The notes: generated from the sequence alone by a model not told the origin. DNA of 64,000 bases from Streptomyces spinosisporus (GCF_022698145.1 NZ_JALDAX010000010.1:124001-188000), one strand, 5' to 3'. Shown: positions 25,207-33,547, counted from the first letter of the stretch. Program-made: numbers and translations.

Positions 25207-26063
25207 CCAGCACGAGCGTCGCCCCCACGGGCGGCCGGGCCCGTCGCGGGAAGTCGAAGCTCGGCTGGAACCTGCTCGGTCTCCTCGTCTTCCTCGTCGC
25301 GGGCTTCCCGCTCTACTGGATGCTCAACACGGCCTTCAAGCCGGCCAAGGACGCCATCGACCCGGACCCGAGCCTGTTCCCCACCGGATTCACGCTCGAC
25401 AACTTCCGCCGGGCACTGGACATCGCGGACTTCTGGGGCCCGGTCGGCCGCAGCCTCATCGTGTCGCTGGCGGTCGTCGTGATCGGCATGGTCGTCGGTG
25501 TGCTGGCCGCCCTCGCCATCTCCCGGTTCGCCTTCCGCGGCCGCAAGGTGGTCATCGTCGGCATCCTGGCGGTCCAGATGATCCCGCTGGTCGCCATGAT
25601 CATCCCGATCTTCCTGCTGCTGAACGACCTTGAGCAGTACGACAAGCTCACCGGCCTGATCATCACGTATCTGACCTTCATCCTCCCCTTCACGGTGTGG
25701 ACACTGCGCGGCTTCATCGTCAACATCCCCCGGGAGCTGGAGGAGGCGGCGATGGTCGACGGCTGCAGCCGCACGGGCGCCTTCGTCCGCGTGGTCTTCC
25801 CACTGCTCGCCCCGGGCATGGTCGCCACCTCGGTCTACGGCTTCATCCAGGCCTGGAACGAGTACATCTACGCCCTGATGCTGCTGAGCCAGAAGAACCA
25901 GACCGCGACGGTCTGGCTCGGCAACTTCACCACCAAGCACGGCACCGAATACGCGCCGATGATGGCGGGAGCCACGATGATGGCCGTGCCCATCGTCGTG
26001 CTCTTCCTCCTCGTCCAGCGCAAGATGGCCGCGGGCCTGACCGCCGGCGCAGTGAAGGGATGA
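25203..26063 (+). CDS. dasC: Chitosugar ABC transporter permease
   Basis: A 286-residue MalG-like permease with six predicted transmembrane segments and the EAA motif ELEEAAMVDGCSRTGAFVRV. ATG 25203 overlaps the dasB stop. It pairs with DasB; no ATP-binding gene is nearby, consistent with use of the multi-sugar ATPase MsiK. The hexosaminidase gene starts 9 bp after its stop. Confidence 0.93.
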   Translation: MTSTSVAPTGGRARRGKSKLGWNLLGLLVFLVAGFPLYWMLNTAFKPAKDAIDPDPSLFPTGFTLDNFRRALDIADFWGPVGRSLIVSLAVVVIGMVVGVLAALAISRFAFRGRKVVIVGILAVQMIPLVAMIIPIFLLLNDLEQYDKLTGLIITYLTFILPFTVWTLRGFIVNIPRELEEAAMVDGCSRTGAFVRVVFPLLAPGMVATSVYGFIQAWNEYIYALMLLSQKNQTATVWLGNFTTKHGTEYAPMMAGATMMAVPIVVLFLLVQRKMAAGLTAGAVKG

Positions 26064-26072
26064 CGCGACCTG

Positions 26073-27569
26073 ATGACACGGCCGACATTCGCCAGCAGCA
26101 CCGACACCCTCACACGGGACGCGCTGACCATCCTCCAGCCCGGGTTCACCGGGACCACCGCCCCCGACTGGGTGCTGCGCCGGCTCGGCGAGGGGCTCGC
26201 CTCCGTCGGCCTGTTCGGCCGCAACATCCACACCCCTGAGCAGGTCGCCGCCCTGACCGCGCAGCTGCGGGCCGAGCGCGACGACGTCCTGGTCGCCATC
26301 GACGAGGAGGGCGGGGACGTGACCCGCCTGGAGGTGCGCACCGGGTCCTCCTTCCCCGGCAACCACGCCCTCGGCGCCGTGGACGACGTGGAGCTGACCC
26401 GGGACGTGGCCGCGGAGCTCGGCCGCCGCCTGGCCGCCTGCGGAGTGAACCTCAACTGGGCCCCCTCCGCCGACGTGAACTCCAACCCGGAGAACCCTGT
26501 GATCGGCGTGCGCTCCTTCGGCGCCGACACCGACCTGGTCGCCCGGCACACGGCCGCCTACGTCACCGGCCTGCAGTCCGCCGGCGTGGCCGCCTGCACC
26601 AAGCACTTCCCGGGCCACGGCGACACGGCCGTCGACTCCCACGACGCCATGCCGCGCATCGACGTGGACACCTCGGTGCTCGCCTCCCGCGACCTCGCGC
26701 CGTTCCGCGCGGCCATCGCCGCGGGCAGCCGCGCCGTGATGAGCGCGCACATCCTGGTCCCGGCCCTCGACCCGGACCGCCCTGCGACCCTCTCGCCCCG
26801 CGCGCTCACCGAACTGCTGCGCGGCGAACTCGGCTACGACGGCCTCATCGTCACCGACGGCATCGAGATGAAGGCCATCGCGAGCGCCTACGGCATCGAG
26901 CGGGGCAGCGTCCTCGCCGTGGCCGCCGGCGCCGACGCGATCTGCGTGGGCGGCGGACTGTCCGACGAGGGGACCGTCGAGCGCCTGCGTGACGCCCTGG
27001 TCTCGGCGGTGCGCACCGGCGAACTGGCCGAGGAACGCCTCGCGGACGCCGCCGCACGGGTACGGGCCCTGGCCCGCTGGACCGCCGAGGCGGCGAAGAC
27101 CGACCCGGACCGCGCCCCCGACGACGAGGTGGGCCTGCGCGCGGCCCGCCGTGCCGTGCGGCTGACCCCGGCGGAGCCCTTCACCCCGCTCACCGAGCCG
27201 CCCTACGTCGCGGCCCTCACCCCCGTCGCCAACTTCGCCGTCGGCGACAAGACCCCCTGGGGCGTCGCGGCGGAGCTCTTCCGCCTCCTTCCGGGCACGG
27301 AGACGGGCAGCTTCAGCGGCGAGGACGCGGGGCGCGAGGCGCTGGCCGCGGCCGGCTCCCGCCGCATCGTGGCCGTGGTCCGCGACGAACACCGCCACCC
27401 CTGGATGGCGACCGCCCTCGACACCCTGCTCGCAGCCCGCCCCGACACCGTCGTAGTCGAAATGGGCCTCCCACAGGCCGCCCCCCGCGGCGCCCTCCAC
27501 ATCGCCACCCACGGCGCCGCCCGCGTCTGCGGCCGGGCGGCGGCGGAGGCCATCGCGGGCACCGGCTGA
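26073..27569 (+). CDS. dasD: GH3 beta-N-acetylhexosaminidase (NagZ type, intracellular)
   Basis: A 498-residue glycoside hydrolase family 3 enzyme without a signal peptide. It carries the N-acetylhexosaminidase-specific motif KHFPGHGDTAVDSH (177-190), whose histidine acts as acid/base, and the nucleophile Asp262 in VTDGIEM. It should split imported chitobiose into GlcNAc. The position 9 bp after dasC supports the symbol, which I recall for the equivalent S. coelicolor gene. The C-terminal 170 residues are a divergent, Ala-rich domain. The last part of the gene has been duplicated downstream (27661-28100). Confidence 0.88.
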   Translation: MTRPTFASSTDTLTRDALTILQPGFTGTTAPDWVLRRLGEGLASVGLFGRNIHTPEQVAALTAQLRAERDDVLVAIDEEGGDVTRLEVRTGSSFPGNHALGAVDDVELTRDVAAELGRRLAACGVNLNWAPSADVNSNPENPVIGVRSFGADTDLVARHTAAYVTGLQSAGVAACTKHFPGHGDTAVDSHDAMPRIDVDTSVLASRDLAPFRAAIAAGSRAVMSAHILVPALDPDRPATLSPRALTELLRGELGYDGLIVTDGIEMKAIASAYGIERGSVLAVAAGADAICVGGGLSDEGTVERLRDALVSAVRTGELAEERLADAAARVRALARWTAEAAKTDPDRAPDDEVGLRAARRAVRLTPAEPFTPLTEPPYVAALTPVANFAVGDKTPWGVAAELFRLLPGTETGSFSGEDAGREALAAAGSRRIVAVVRDEHRHPWMATALDTLLAARPDTVVVEMGLPQAAPRGALHIATHGAARVCGRAAAEAIAGTG

Positions 27570-27609
27570 CCCGCAACGCCGCCGCGCGAGGCTTTGGCGG
27601 GCGCAGACG

Positions 27610-27644
27610 GAAGGCGCCGGGCCCCACGAGGACCCGGCGCCTTC
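27610..27644 (+). terminator. dasD terminator hairpin, copy 1
   Basis: GAAGGCGCCGGGCC, a short CACGAGG-type loop, then CCCGGCGCCTTC: a stem of about 12 bp, 41 bp past the dasD stop. Same hairpin recurs at 27826 and 28055. Confidence 0.8.
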
Positions 27645-27825
27645 TCGCGTGCGGAGAGCGGCCACCCCTGGATGGCTGCGGAGGGCGGCCGGCCCTGGAT
27701 GCCGACCGCCCTCGACACCCTGCTCGCGGCCCGCCCGGGCACCGTCGTGGTCGAGATAGGCCTCCCGCAGGCGGGAACAGGCTGACCCGCAACGCCGCCG
27801 CGCGAAACCCCTGCGGGCGCAGACC

Positions 27826-27860
27826 GAAGGCGCCGGGCCCCACGAGGACCCGGCGCCTTC
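27826..27860 (+). terminator. Terminator hairpin, copy 2
   Basis: Identical core to copy 1. Part of the duplicated block. Confidence 0.75.
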
Positions 27861-28054
27861 TCGCGTGCGGAGGGCGGCCGGCCCTGGATGGCTGCGGAGG
27901 GCGGCCGGCCCTGGATGGCGACCGCCCTCGACACCCTGTTCGCGGCCCGCCCGGGCACCGTCGTGGTCGAGATGGGCCTCCCGCGGGCGGGAACCGGCTG
28001 AGCCGCCCGGCTTACGGGCGGAGCCCTCGCGAGAAACCTTTGCGGGCGCAGACG

Positions 28055-28089
28055 GAAGGCGCCGGGCCCCACGAGGACCCGGCGCCTTC
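28055..28089. terminator. Terminator hairpin, copy 3 (also serves nagB)
   Basis: Identical core to copies 1 and 2. It is 38 bp beyond the stop of nagB on the other strand, so it can stop both converging transcripts. Confidence 0.78.
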
Positions 28090-28127
28090 TCGTTCTCGGG
28101 GAGTGGCTCGGACTGTTGAGGGGCGGC

Positions 28128-28913
28128 TCAGATCCCCTGCCACTCGGGCTTGTTGGCGTAGGTGTGCCGGAAGTAGTCCGCCAGCTTCAGCTTGGACGCG
28201 GCGGCGTCGTCGACCACGACCGTCGCATGCGGGTGGAGCTGCAGCGCGGATGCGGGGCAGACCGCGGCGACCGGCCCCTCCACGGTCGCGGCGACCGCGT
28301 CCGCCTTGCCCTCGCCTGTCGCGAGCAGCACCAGGTGCCGGGCCTCCAGGATCGTCCCGATGCCCTGGGTGATGACGTGATGCGGCACCTGTTCGATGTC
28401 GCCGTCGAAGAAGCGCGCGTTGTCGATCCGGGTCTGCTCGGTCAGCGTCTTGATCCGGGTGCGCGAGGCCAGCGACGAGCAGGGCTCGTTGAACCCGATG
28501 TGCCCGTCGGTCCCGATCCCGAGCAGCTGCAGATCCACCCCGCCGGCCTCCGCCAGCGCCCGGTCGTACGCCTCGCACGCCCCCTGTACGTCCTCGGCCG
28601 TCCCGTCCGGCCCCATGAACGCGTCCATCCCGATGCCGAGCGGCTCCAGCACCTCGCGCCTGAGCACCGAGCGGTAGGACTCCGGATGCTCGGCCGGCAG
28701 CCCCACGTACTCGTCGAGCTGCGCGATCCGCGCCTGCGAGGTGTCCACGGCACCCGAGCGCACCTTCGCCGCCAGCGCCTCGTAGATGGGCAGCGGGGTC
28801 GAGCCGGTGGCCACGCCGAGCAGGGCGGCGGGCCTGCGCCTCAGCAGCTGCGCCATGGCCTCGGCGATGAGCTCGCCGCCCGACCTGGCATCCGGAACGA
28901 TGACAACTTCCAC
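28128..28913 (-). CDS. nagB: Glucosamine-6-phosphate deaminase
   Basis: Converts glucosamine-6-phosphate to fructose-6-phosphate and ammonia. This links the imported chitobiose to glycolysis and removes the DasR effector. The 261-residue protein has the family segments LGVATGSTPLPIYEAL, the catalytic LDEYVGL, and GIGTDGHIGFNEP. The GTG start at 28913 is 26 bp from a DasR-like element (28940). It is transcribed toward dasD and complete. Confidence 0.96.
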   Translation of the reverse strand: MEVVIVPDARSGGELIAEAMAQLLRRRPAALLGVATGSTPLPIYEALAAKVRSGAVDTSQARIAQLDEYVGLPAEHPESYRSVLRREVLEPLGIGMDAFMGPDGTAEDVQGACEAYDRALAEAGGVDLQLLGIGTDGHIGFNEPCSSLASRTRIKTLTEQTRIDNARFFDGDIEQVPHHVITQGIGTILEARHLVLLATGEGKADAVAATVEGPVAAVCPASALQLHPHATVVVDDAAASKLKLADYFRHTYANKPEWQGI

Positions 28914-28939
28914 GCTGGGCCTGCCGATCTGAAGGGCTC

Positions 28940-28955
28940 TGTGGTTTAGACCAAT
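28940..28955 (-). promoter_or_regulatory. DasR-responsive element of nagB
   Basis: On the minus strand ATTGGTCTAAACCACA, matching 11 to 12 of 16 positions of ACTGGTCTAGACCAGT. It lies 26 bp upstream of the nagB start, a place where binding would block transcription. nagB is an established DasR target in S. coelicolor. Confidence 0.8.
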
Positions 28956-28968
28956 CTAGCAGAATTGG

Positions 28969-29299
28969 GTGCCGCGCCCCAGAGGGCGGATTTTCTGGCA
29001 TCCGCTATACAGGCCTTCTGGGAACACGGCTACGAGGCGACCACCGTCTCCGACCTCACCCGCGTCATGGGCATCGGAGCGCCGAGTCTGTACGCGGCCT
29101 TCGGCGACAAGCGCGCCCTGTTCGAGGAGGTCGTGGCCCCAGCCCCGATGTCGAGGCCCTGCTGCGCGACCGGCGCACGGCCGACATCGCCGCGTACGAA
29201 CGTCGTACCGAGGAGGGCGTCGCGGCGGGCGAGCTGCCGGAGGGCACCGACACCGCCGCGCTCGCGCACCTCGCCATGGCCGTCTGGCCCCGCACATGA
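28969..29299 (+). pseudogene. Decayed TetR/AcrR-family regulator
   Basis: Three frames carry pieces of one TetR-like protein. GTG 28969 starts MPRPRGR, a typical N-terminus. A shift near 28985 leads to FLASAIQAFWEHGYEATTVSDLTRVMGIGAPSLYAAFGDKRALFEEVV, the DNA-binding helix-turn-helix. After about 29140 a second frame change gives DVEALLRDRRTADIAAYERRTEEGVAAGELPEGTDTAALAHLAMAV and a stop at 29297-29299, which looks like the end of a TetR ligand domain. Roughly 60-80 residues between the two halves are missing. So there are two frameshifts and an internal deletion; no functional product is expected. Confidence 0.82.
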
Positions 29300-29404
29300 A
29301 CCCCCGCGGGCTAGGCTGCGTGCTGGATACCAGGGCATGTGATCCGTTGGGGACCGCCGGAAGAAAAGACAACAACGAACAGGCTCCAACGCATGGACAC
29401 ACCT

Positions 29405-29420
29405 AGTGGTCTAGTCCACA
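29405..29420. promoter_or_regulatory. Orphan DasR-like operator
   Basis: AGTGGTCTAGTCCACA matches 12 of 16 consensus positions and is nearly palindromic (GTGG-TCTAGT-CCAC). It is 105 bp past the TetR remnant and 268 bp before the PdtaS kinase, with no intact gene directly beside it. The rest of 29300-29672 has no coding signal. Confidence 0.6.
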
Positions 29421-29672
29421 ATTGAAGTAGCGTTCAGCAGAACGACGCAGTACGAAGAGACTTCCGTCTTCCCCGCACAGGAGGACGGACGGAGGAACCG
29501 GAGCTCTCTGCCCTGACTGCCCCGGCTCCTCACCCTTCGGCCGACCGGGACCGCACACCCCACGGCCGATGCTGCTCCGGGCTGCGGTGCCGGGAGGGTT
29601 GAGGGTCCCTCCCAGGCGCCGCGGCCCGCGGGTGTTTCTGGGGCGCACATACCGCCAGGTACGCTCACGGAT

Positions 29673-31148
29673 GTGCCCTCCATGAACGAACTGGTCCGCC
29701 AGCACACCGCACTCGACGACTCCGACCTCGAGTGGCTCCATCTGCTGGTGTCGGAGTGGCAGCTGCTGTCCGACCTCTCCTTCGCCGACCTCGTCCTGTG
29801 GGTCCCGACCCGCGACGGCACCCGCTATGTGTCCGTCGCCCAGATGCGGCCCAACACCGGCCCCACCTCGTACCAGGACGACATGGTCGGCCACCTCGTC
29901 CCGCGCGGCCGCCGCCCCATGCTGGACGCGGCACTCGACGAGGGCCGGATCGTGCGCGAGGGCGATCCCGAATGGCGCGAGGAGGTCCCCGTCCGGGTCG
30001 AGTCGATTCCGGTACGACGGGAGGGACGCGTCCTCGGCGTCATCGCGCGCAACACCAACCTGCTGACCGTGCGCACCCCGAGCCGGCTGGAACTGACGTA
30101 CCTCCAGAGCGCCTCGGACCTGGCGCAGATGATCGCGGCCGGCTCCTTCCCGTTCGCGAACCAGCAGATGGACATGGACGCCGCCCCGCGCGTCGGCGAC
30201 GGCCTGATCCGCCTCGACGCGGACGGCACCGTCCAGTACGCCTCCCCGAACGCCCTCTCCGCGTACCACCGCATGGGCCTCGCCTCCGACCTCGTCGGCC
30301 AGAACCTCGGCCTGACCACCGCCGAACTCGCCCCGACCCGCGGGCCGGTGGACGAGGCGCTGGCCAAGGTGGCCAGCGGATGGGCGCCGCGCGAGTTCGA
30401 GATCGAGGCGCACGACGGGGTCATCCAGTTCCGCGCGATCCCGCTCAAACCCAAGGGCACCCGCATCGGTTCGCTCGTACTGCTCCGCGACGTCACCGAA
30501 CTGCGGCGCCGCGAGCGCGAGTTGATCACCAAGGACGCGACCATCCGGGAGATCCACCACCGGGTGAAGAACAACCTGCAGACGGTCGCCGCCCTGCTGC
30601 GGCTGCAGGCCCGGCGCATCGAGTCCGAGCGCGGCCGCGACGCCCTCGAAGAGGCGGTCCGCCGGGTCGGATCGATCGCGATCGTGCACGAGACGCTCTC
30701 TCAGAACCTGGACGAGCGCGTGGAGTTCGACGAGATCGCCGACCGGGTGCTGGCGATGGTCGCCGAGATCTCCCCGGGCAAGGTCACCGGCCGGCGCAGC
30801 GGCCGCTTCGGCATCCTGGACGCCGAGGTGGCCACCCCGCTGTCGATGGTCCTGACGGAGGTTCTGCAGAACGCCCTCGAACACGGCTTCCGCGAGGGCG
30901 AGACCGGCACGGTCGAGGTCTCCGCGGTCCGCGGCGGCACCGCGAAGGAGTCCCGCCTGCTGGTGACCGTCCAGGACGACGGCGTCGGACTGCCCGAGGG
31001 CTTCGACCCGCACACCTCCGGCAATCTGGGACTGCAGATCGTACGGACGCTGGTGGTGGGGGAGTTGGGCGGCACCTTCGACATGGTCCCGGCGCCGGAG
31101 CGGGGCACGCGGGTGATCCTGGACGTGCCGGTGCCGGCGCACAAGTAG
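29673..31148 (+). CDS. pdtaS: PdtaS-type sensor histidine kinase
   Basis: A 491-residue cytosolic HisKA_2 kinase. Order: GAF-like domain (about 20-160), PAS domain (about 170-275), DHp with phospho-acceptor His295 in REIHHRVKNNLQT, then an HATPase domain with the N-box ENALEHGF-like segment (LQNALEHGF) and GNLGLQIV. In mycobacteria PdtaS phosphorylates the ANTAR antiterminator PdtaR. No response regulator is adjacent here, so its partner lies elsewhere. The start is GTG 29673 or ATG 29682. A 21-bp unit covering its stop codon is duplicated. Confidence 0.88.
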   Translation: MPSMNELVRQHTALDDSDLEWLHLLVSEWQLLSDLSFADLVLWVPTRDGTRYVSVAQMRPNTGPTSYQDDMVGHLVPRGRRPMLDAALDEGRIVREGDPEWREEVPVRVESIPVRREGRVLGVIARNTNLLTVRTPSRLELTYLQSASDLAQMIAAGSFPFANQQMDMDAAPRVGDGLIRLDADGTVQYASPNALSAYHRMGLASDLVGQNLGLTTAELAPTRGPVDEALAKVASGWAPREFEIEAHDGVIQFRAIPLKPKGTRIGSLVLLRDVTELRRRERELITKDATIREIHHRVKNNLQTVAALLRLQARRIESERGRDALEEAVRRVGSIAIVHETLSQNLDERVEFDEIADRVLAMVAEISPGKVTGRRSGRFGILDAEVATPLSMVLTEVLQNALEHGFREGETGTVEVSAVRGGTAKESRLLVTVQDDGVGLPEGFDPHTSGNLGLQIVRTLVVGELGGTFDMVPAPERGTRVILDVPVPAHK

Positions 31149-31178
31149 CGCAGCAAGGCGCACAAGTAGCGCAGCAAG
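31136..31178 (+). repeat. 21-bp tandem duplication across the pdtaS stop codon
   Basis: The 21-nt unit beginning GGCGCACAAGTAG is present twice in tandem (31136-31156 and 31157-31177). It repeats the final codons GCG CAC AAG and the TAG stop, so readthrough of the first stop would add seven codons and then meet the same stop again. Confidence 0.85.
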
Positions 31179-31179
31179 A

Positions 31180-31206
31180 AGCCCCGGACCCTCAAGGTCC
31201 GGGGCT
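31180..31206 (+). terminator. Hairpin terminator after pdtaS
   Basis: AGCCCCGGACC, loop CTCAA, GGTCCGGGGCT: an 11-bp perfect stem 32 bp past the stop. The next 118 bp to the wblE end hold no gene. Confidence 0.85.
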
Positions 31207-31324
31207 GAAATGCTCGTTGCCAGCTTGTGCTGCGCATCGGGGGTACTGCGCGCTGCGGCTCGGGGGCGGGAGATGCGTACTCGCTGTACGCGCCGCCAAG
31301 CTCAGGCTGTGCGGGGCGGGTGTG

Positions 31325-31582
31325 TCAGGCGGAGGCCTGACGGGCCCGGTTGCGAGCGGCGCGGCGCTTCATCGCGCGGCGCTCGTCCTCGCTGAGACCA
31401 CCCCAGACGCCGGAGTCCTGACCGGACTCGAGCGCCCACTGCAGACACTGATCCATAACGGGGCAGCGGCGGCAGACGGCCTTGGCTTCCTCGATCTGCA
31501 GCAGCGCAGGACCGGTGTTGCCGATGGGGAAGAAGAGCTCGGGGTCTTCCTCGCGGCAAACGGCGTTGTGACGCCAGTCCAT
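31325..31582 (-). CDS. wblE: WhiB-like iron-sulfur transcription factor WblE
   Basis: An 85-residue WhiB-family protein matching the size of WblE/WhiB1. Four cluster cysteines are at 9, 37, 40 and 46 (AVCRRCPVMDQC), followed by the GVWGG turn (58-62) and a basic C-terminal DNA-binding tail (RRAMKRRAARNRAR). WhiB1/WblE is essential in mycobacteria and binds the housekeeping sigma factor; its 4Fe-4S cluster reacts with nitric oxide. ATG 31582 has AAGGAGAG just upstream. A CRP-type palindrome 43 bp upstream suggests cAMP-CRP control, as known for whiB1. Confidence 0.93.
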   Translation of the reverse strand: MDWRHNAVCREEDPELFFPIGNTGPALLQIEEAKAVCRRCPVMDQCLQWALESGQDSGVWGGLSEDERRAMKRRAARNRARQASA

Positions 31583-31624
31583 GGCTGCTACCTCTCCTTG
31601 GTATTACATGCAGGTGCTTGTGAA

Positions 31625-31640
31625 TGTGAACGCTTTCACG
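31625..31640 (-). promoter_or_regulatory. CRP/cAMP-receptor-type operator upstream of wblE
   Basis: Plus strand TGTGAACGCTTTCACG fits TGTGA-N6-TCAC(A), the CRP consensus; on the wblE sense strand it reads CGTGAAAGCGTTCACA. It is 43 bp from the wblE start. M. tuberculosis whiB1 is controlled by the CRP homologue Rv3676. The remaining leader to 31900 holds no gene. Confidence 0.65.
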
Positions 31641-31901
31641 AATCCCTCAACAAGTGAAGGGCCGCCCGACAGGTAGCCCTGTCGTGGTCCTTGGGGTTGA
31701 AGAGGGGTTCCGGTGGTCTGTGGACGCCGGTCTTGCGGGCTGTCCCGACCGCCACGTAGAGACTCGCAAACCTCAGCGGCGGATACAACCCCTTCCGGAA
31801 AGTTTTTTTTGATTCCTCGGTGTCGACTAGGTCACAGCCGTACTTCCATGGGGTGGATCCTGGCCTAAACGTTCGAGTGAAAGGACTTCCGCCCTTTCTG
31901 C

Positions 31902-32870
31902 TCACACAATCACACGCAGTGCACGGCGTACGCCTGTGAACGTCACGCTCGTACGCAGCCCCAGGTGGTCGCCGTCCATCTGAAGGGGCAGAGGGACCTT
32001 CGAATGCAAGGTGAACCGGTCCAGGTCGTGCATCGTCACCGCGTGCTTGCCATGGGGTCCGCGCTCGGGGGACGAAGTGAGCAACTGGGTCGCATACCGG
32101 GCAACCGCGACCGTCGACATACGGCTGAGACCCAGCACATCGAGCCCGGTGTCGAACGAGGCCTTAGGCGCCGCGTACACCGGACGATTGCCCAGATACG
32201 TCCACGGCGAGGTGTTGCAGACTATGGACAGCACCAGATCGGTCACCGGGTCCTGGCCCGGCCGCTCCAGCGTGATGGTGCCGTGCCGGCGGTTCGGTTC
32301 CTGGAGGAACTGGCGTGCGACCTGGCGCAGATAGAGGGCGTGCGTGGACTTCTTGCCCCGCTCGCGCTGCTGCTCGACCCGCCCGACCACGCCCGCGTCG
32401 AAACCGAGCCCCGCGCAGAAGGTGAACCAGCGGTCCGGCACCGCCTCGTCCTCGGTGCCCGGGGTGCCCCCGGCGATGCCCATGCCGACGGTGCGTTCGC
32501 TGCCCTCGCGCAGGGCGTCCAGCAGGGCGCCGGTCGCGTCCACGGCGTCGTTGGGCAGACCCAGGGCACGGGCGAAGACATTGGTGGAGCCGCCGGGGAC
32601 CACGGCGAGACGGGGGAGGTTGTCCGGGTCGGGACCGGCGTGCAGCAGGCCGTTGACCACCTCGTTGACCGTGCCGTCGCCGCCGAGGGCCACGACCAGG
32701 TCGATGTCCCGGCTCTCCGCCGCCTGCCGGCCCAGGTCGCGCGCATGGCCGCGGTACTCGGTGGTGACCGCCTCGAGTTTCATCTCGCTCGCGAGCGCGT
32801 GGATCAGGACGTCGCGCCTACGTGCGCTTGTGGTGGTGGCTGCCGGGTTGACCACGAGAAGTGCACGCAT
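31902..32870 (-). CDS. Diacylglycerol kinase-like lipid kinase
   Basis: A 322-residue protein of the bacterial DagK/YegS family. The nucleotide-binding motif GGDGTVNEVVNG and the upstream LVVNPAA are intact, as is the PGGSTNVFARALG loop. These enzymes phosphorylate diacylglycerol or related lipids at the membrane face, feeding phospholipid turnover. No transmembrane helices. Transcribed on its own. Confidence 0.85.
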   Translation of the reverse strand: MRALLVVNPAATTTSARRRDVLIHALASEMKLEAVTTEYRGHARDLGRQAAESRDIDLVVALGGDGTVNEVVNGLLHAGPDPDNLPRLAVVPGGSTNVFARALGLPNDAVDATGALLDALREGSERTVGMGIAGGTPGTEDEAVPDRWFTFCAGLGFDAGVVGRVEQQRERGKKSTHALYLRQVARQFLQEPNRRHGTITLERPGQDPVTDLVLSIVCNTSPWTYLGNRPVYAAPKASFDTGLDVLGLSRMSTVAVARYATQLLTSSPERGPHGKHAVTMHDLDRFTLHSKVPLPLQMDGDHLGLRTSVTFTGVRRALRVIV

Positions 32871-33010
32871 GAATGGCAGCGTACCTACTGGGAAGTACCG
32901 GGCACAGGGCGAGGTAGGGATCAGGTAAGAGGTGAGGGCGTGAGCCTCACCACGGGCGCCCGCCTCAACCTCGCCGCGGTGGCTCGCGTCCCCGGGGCTA
33001 CCCTTCAGAG

Positions 33011-33463
33011 GTGACCAGTGAGAAGACCCCCGCCACCGCCGAGGAAGAGGCCGGCCCCCGCCCGCGCCGCCTGACGTATGCCGCGGCCCTCGCCGCTCTG
33101 GAGGGGCTCGCGCTGGTCGTCGGGGGCGTGTGGATGCTCGTCGAAGGGCTCACCGGCAATCCGGACGACCGCCGCTCCGCCGTCACCGGCGGCATCACGC
33201 TCGTCGTCCTCGCGCTGCTGCCGCTGCTGGCCGCCCGCGGACTGCTCGCCCGGCGCAGCTGGAGCCGTGGTCCCGCCGTCATCACCCAGATCATGGCGCT
33301 GCCGGTGGCCTACAACCTGCTCCAGGCCGACAGCGTGGCCATCCCGGCGGGCATCGTGATCGCGGTCGTCGCCGTGGCGGCGCTGGTTCTGCTGATCAAT
33401 CCGGCGACGACCCAGGCCCTCGGGATCCGGGGCCCGGGTCGCGCACAGGACGGCGAACGGTAG
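33011..33463 (+). CDS. Four-helix integral membrane protein
   Basis: A 150-residue actinobacterial membrane protein, starting at GTG 33011. Four transmembrane segments are visible (AAALAALEGLALVVGGVWML, GGITLVVLALLPLLAARGLL, VITQIMALPVAYNLL, PAGIVIAVVAVAALVLLI), flanked by charged tails. A conserved streptomycete family without a known function. The pyrimidine-rich gap 33464-33547 contains CCTTCTTCGTG twice in tandem. Confidence 0.7.
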   Translation: MTSEKTPATAEEEAGPRPRRLTYAAALAALEGLALVVGGVWMLVEGLTGNPDDRRSAVTGGITLVVLALLPLLAARGLLARRSWSRGPAVITQIMALPVAYNLLQADSVAIPAGIVIAVVAVAALVLLINPATTQALGIRGPGRAQDGER

Positions 33464-33547
33464 GAGCGCCTCCGCAGGCCGCTCTCGCTTTCTGCGTGCT
33501 TCTTCGTTCGTCTTTGCGCCTTCTTCGTGCCTTCTTCGTGCGGCGTT

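Larger units (their letters stand above)
27570..28127. repeat. Triplicated dasD-tail and terminator array
   Basis: The stretch beginning CTGGATGGC...CCGCCCTCGACACC inside the 3' end of dasD (from about 27400) recurs at about 27700 and 27916. Each copy ends in the same hairpin (27610-27644, 27826-27860, 28055-28089). Copies two and three begin with CTGGATGGCTGCGG at 27668 and 27884, a 216-bp period. The copies keep the reading sense of the dasD tail (PTALDTLLAARPGTVVVE) and an in-frame stop, but no start of their own. This is a tandem duplication, not a gene family. Confidence 0.85.

Noticed and set aside
25176..27665. An 829-residue minus-strand open frame across dasC and the hexosaminidase
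   Set aside because: It is opposite two complete genes with catalytic motifs, and the translation has no recognisable domain.
27594..27785. Separate small gene in the first dasD-tail copy
   Set aside because: It lacks a ribosome site, and its sequence is simply a duplicate of the dasD end plus a terminator.
29030..29402. A minus-strand gene controlled by the orphan DasR site
   Set aside because: The frames opposite the TetR remnant have no domains and no ribosome site.
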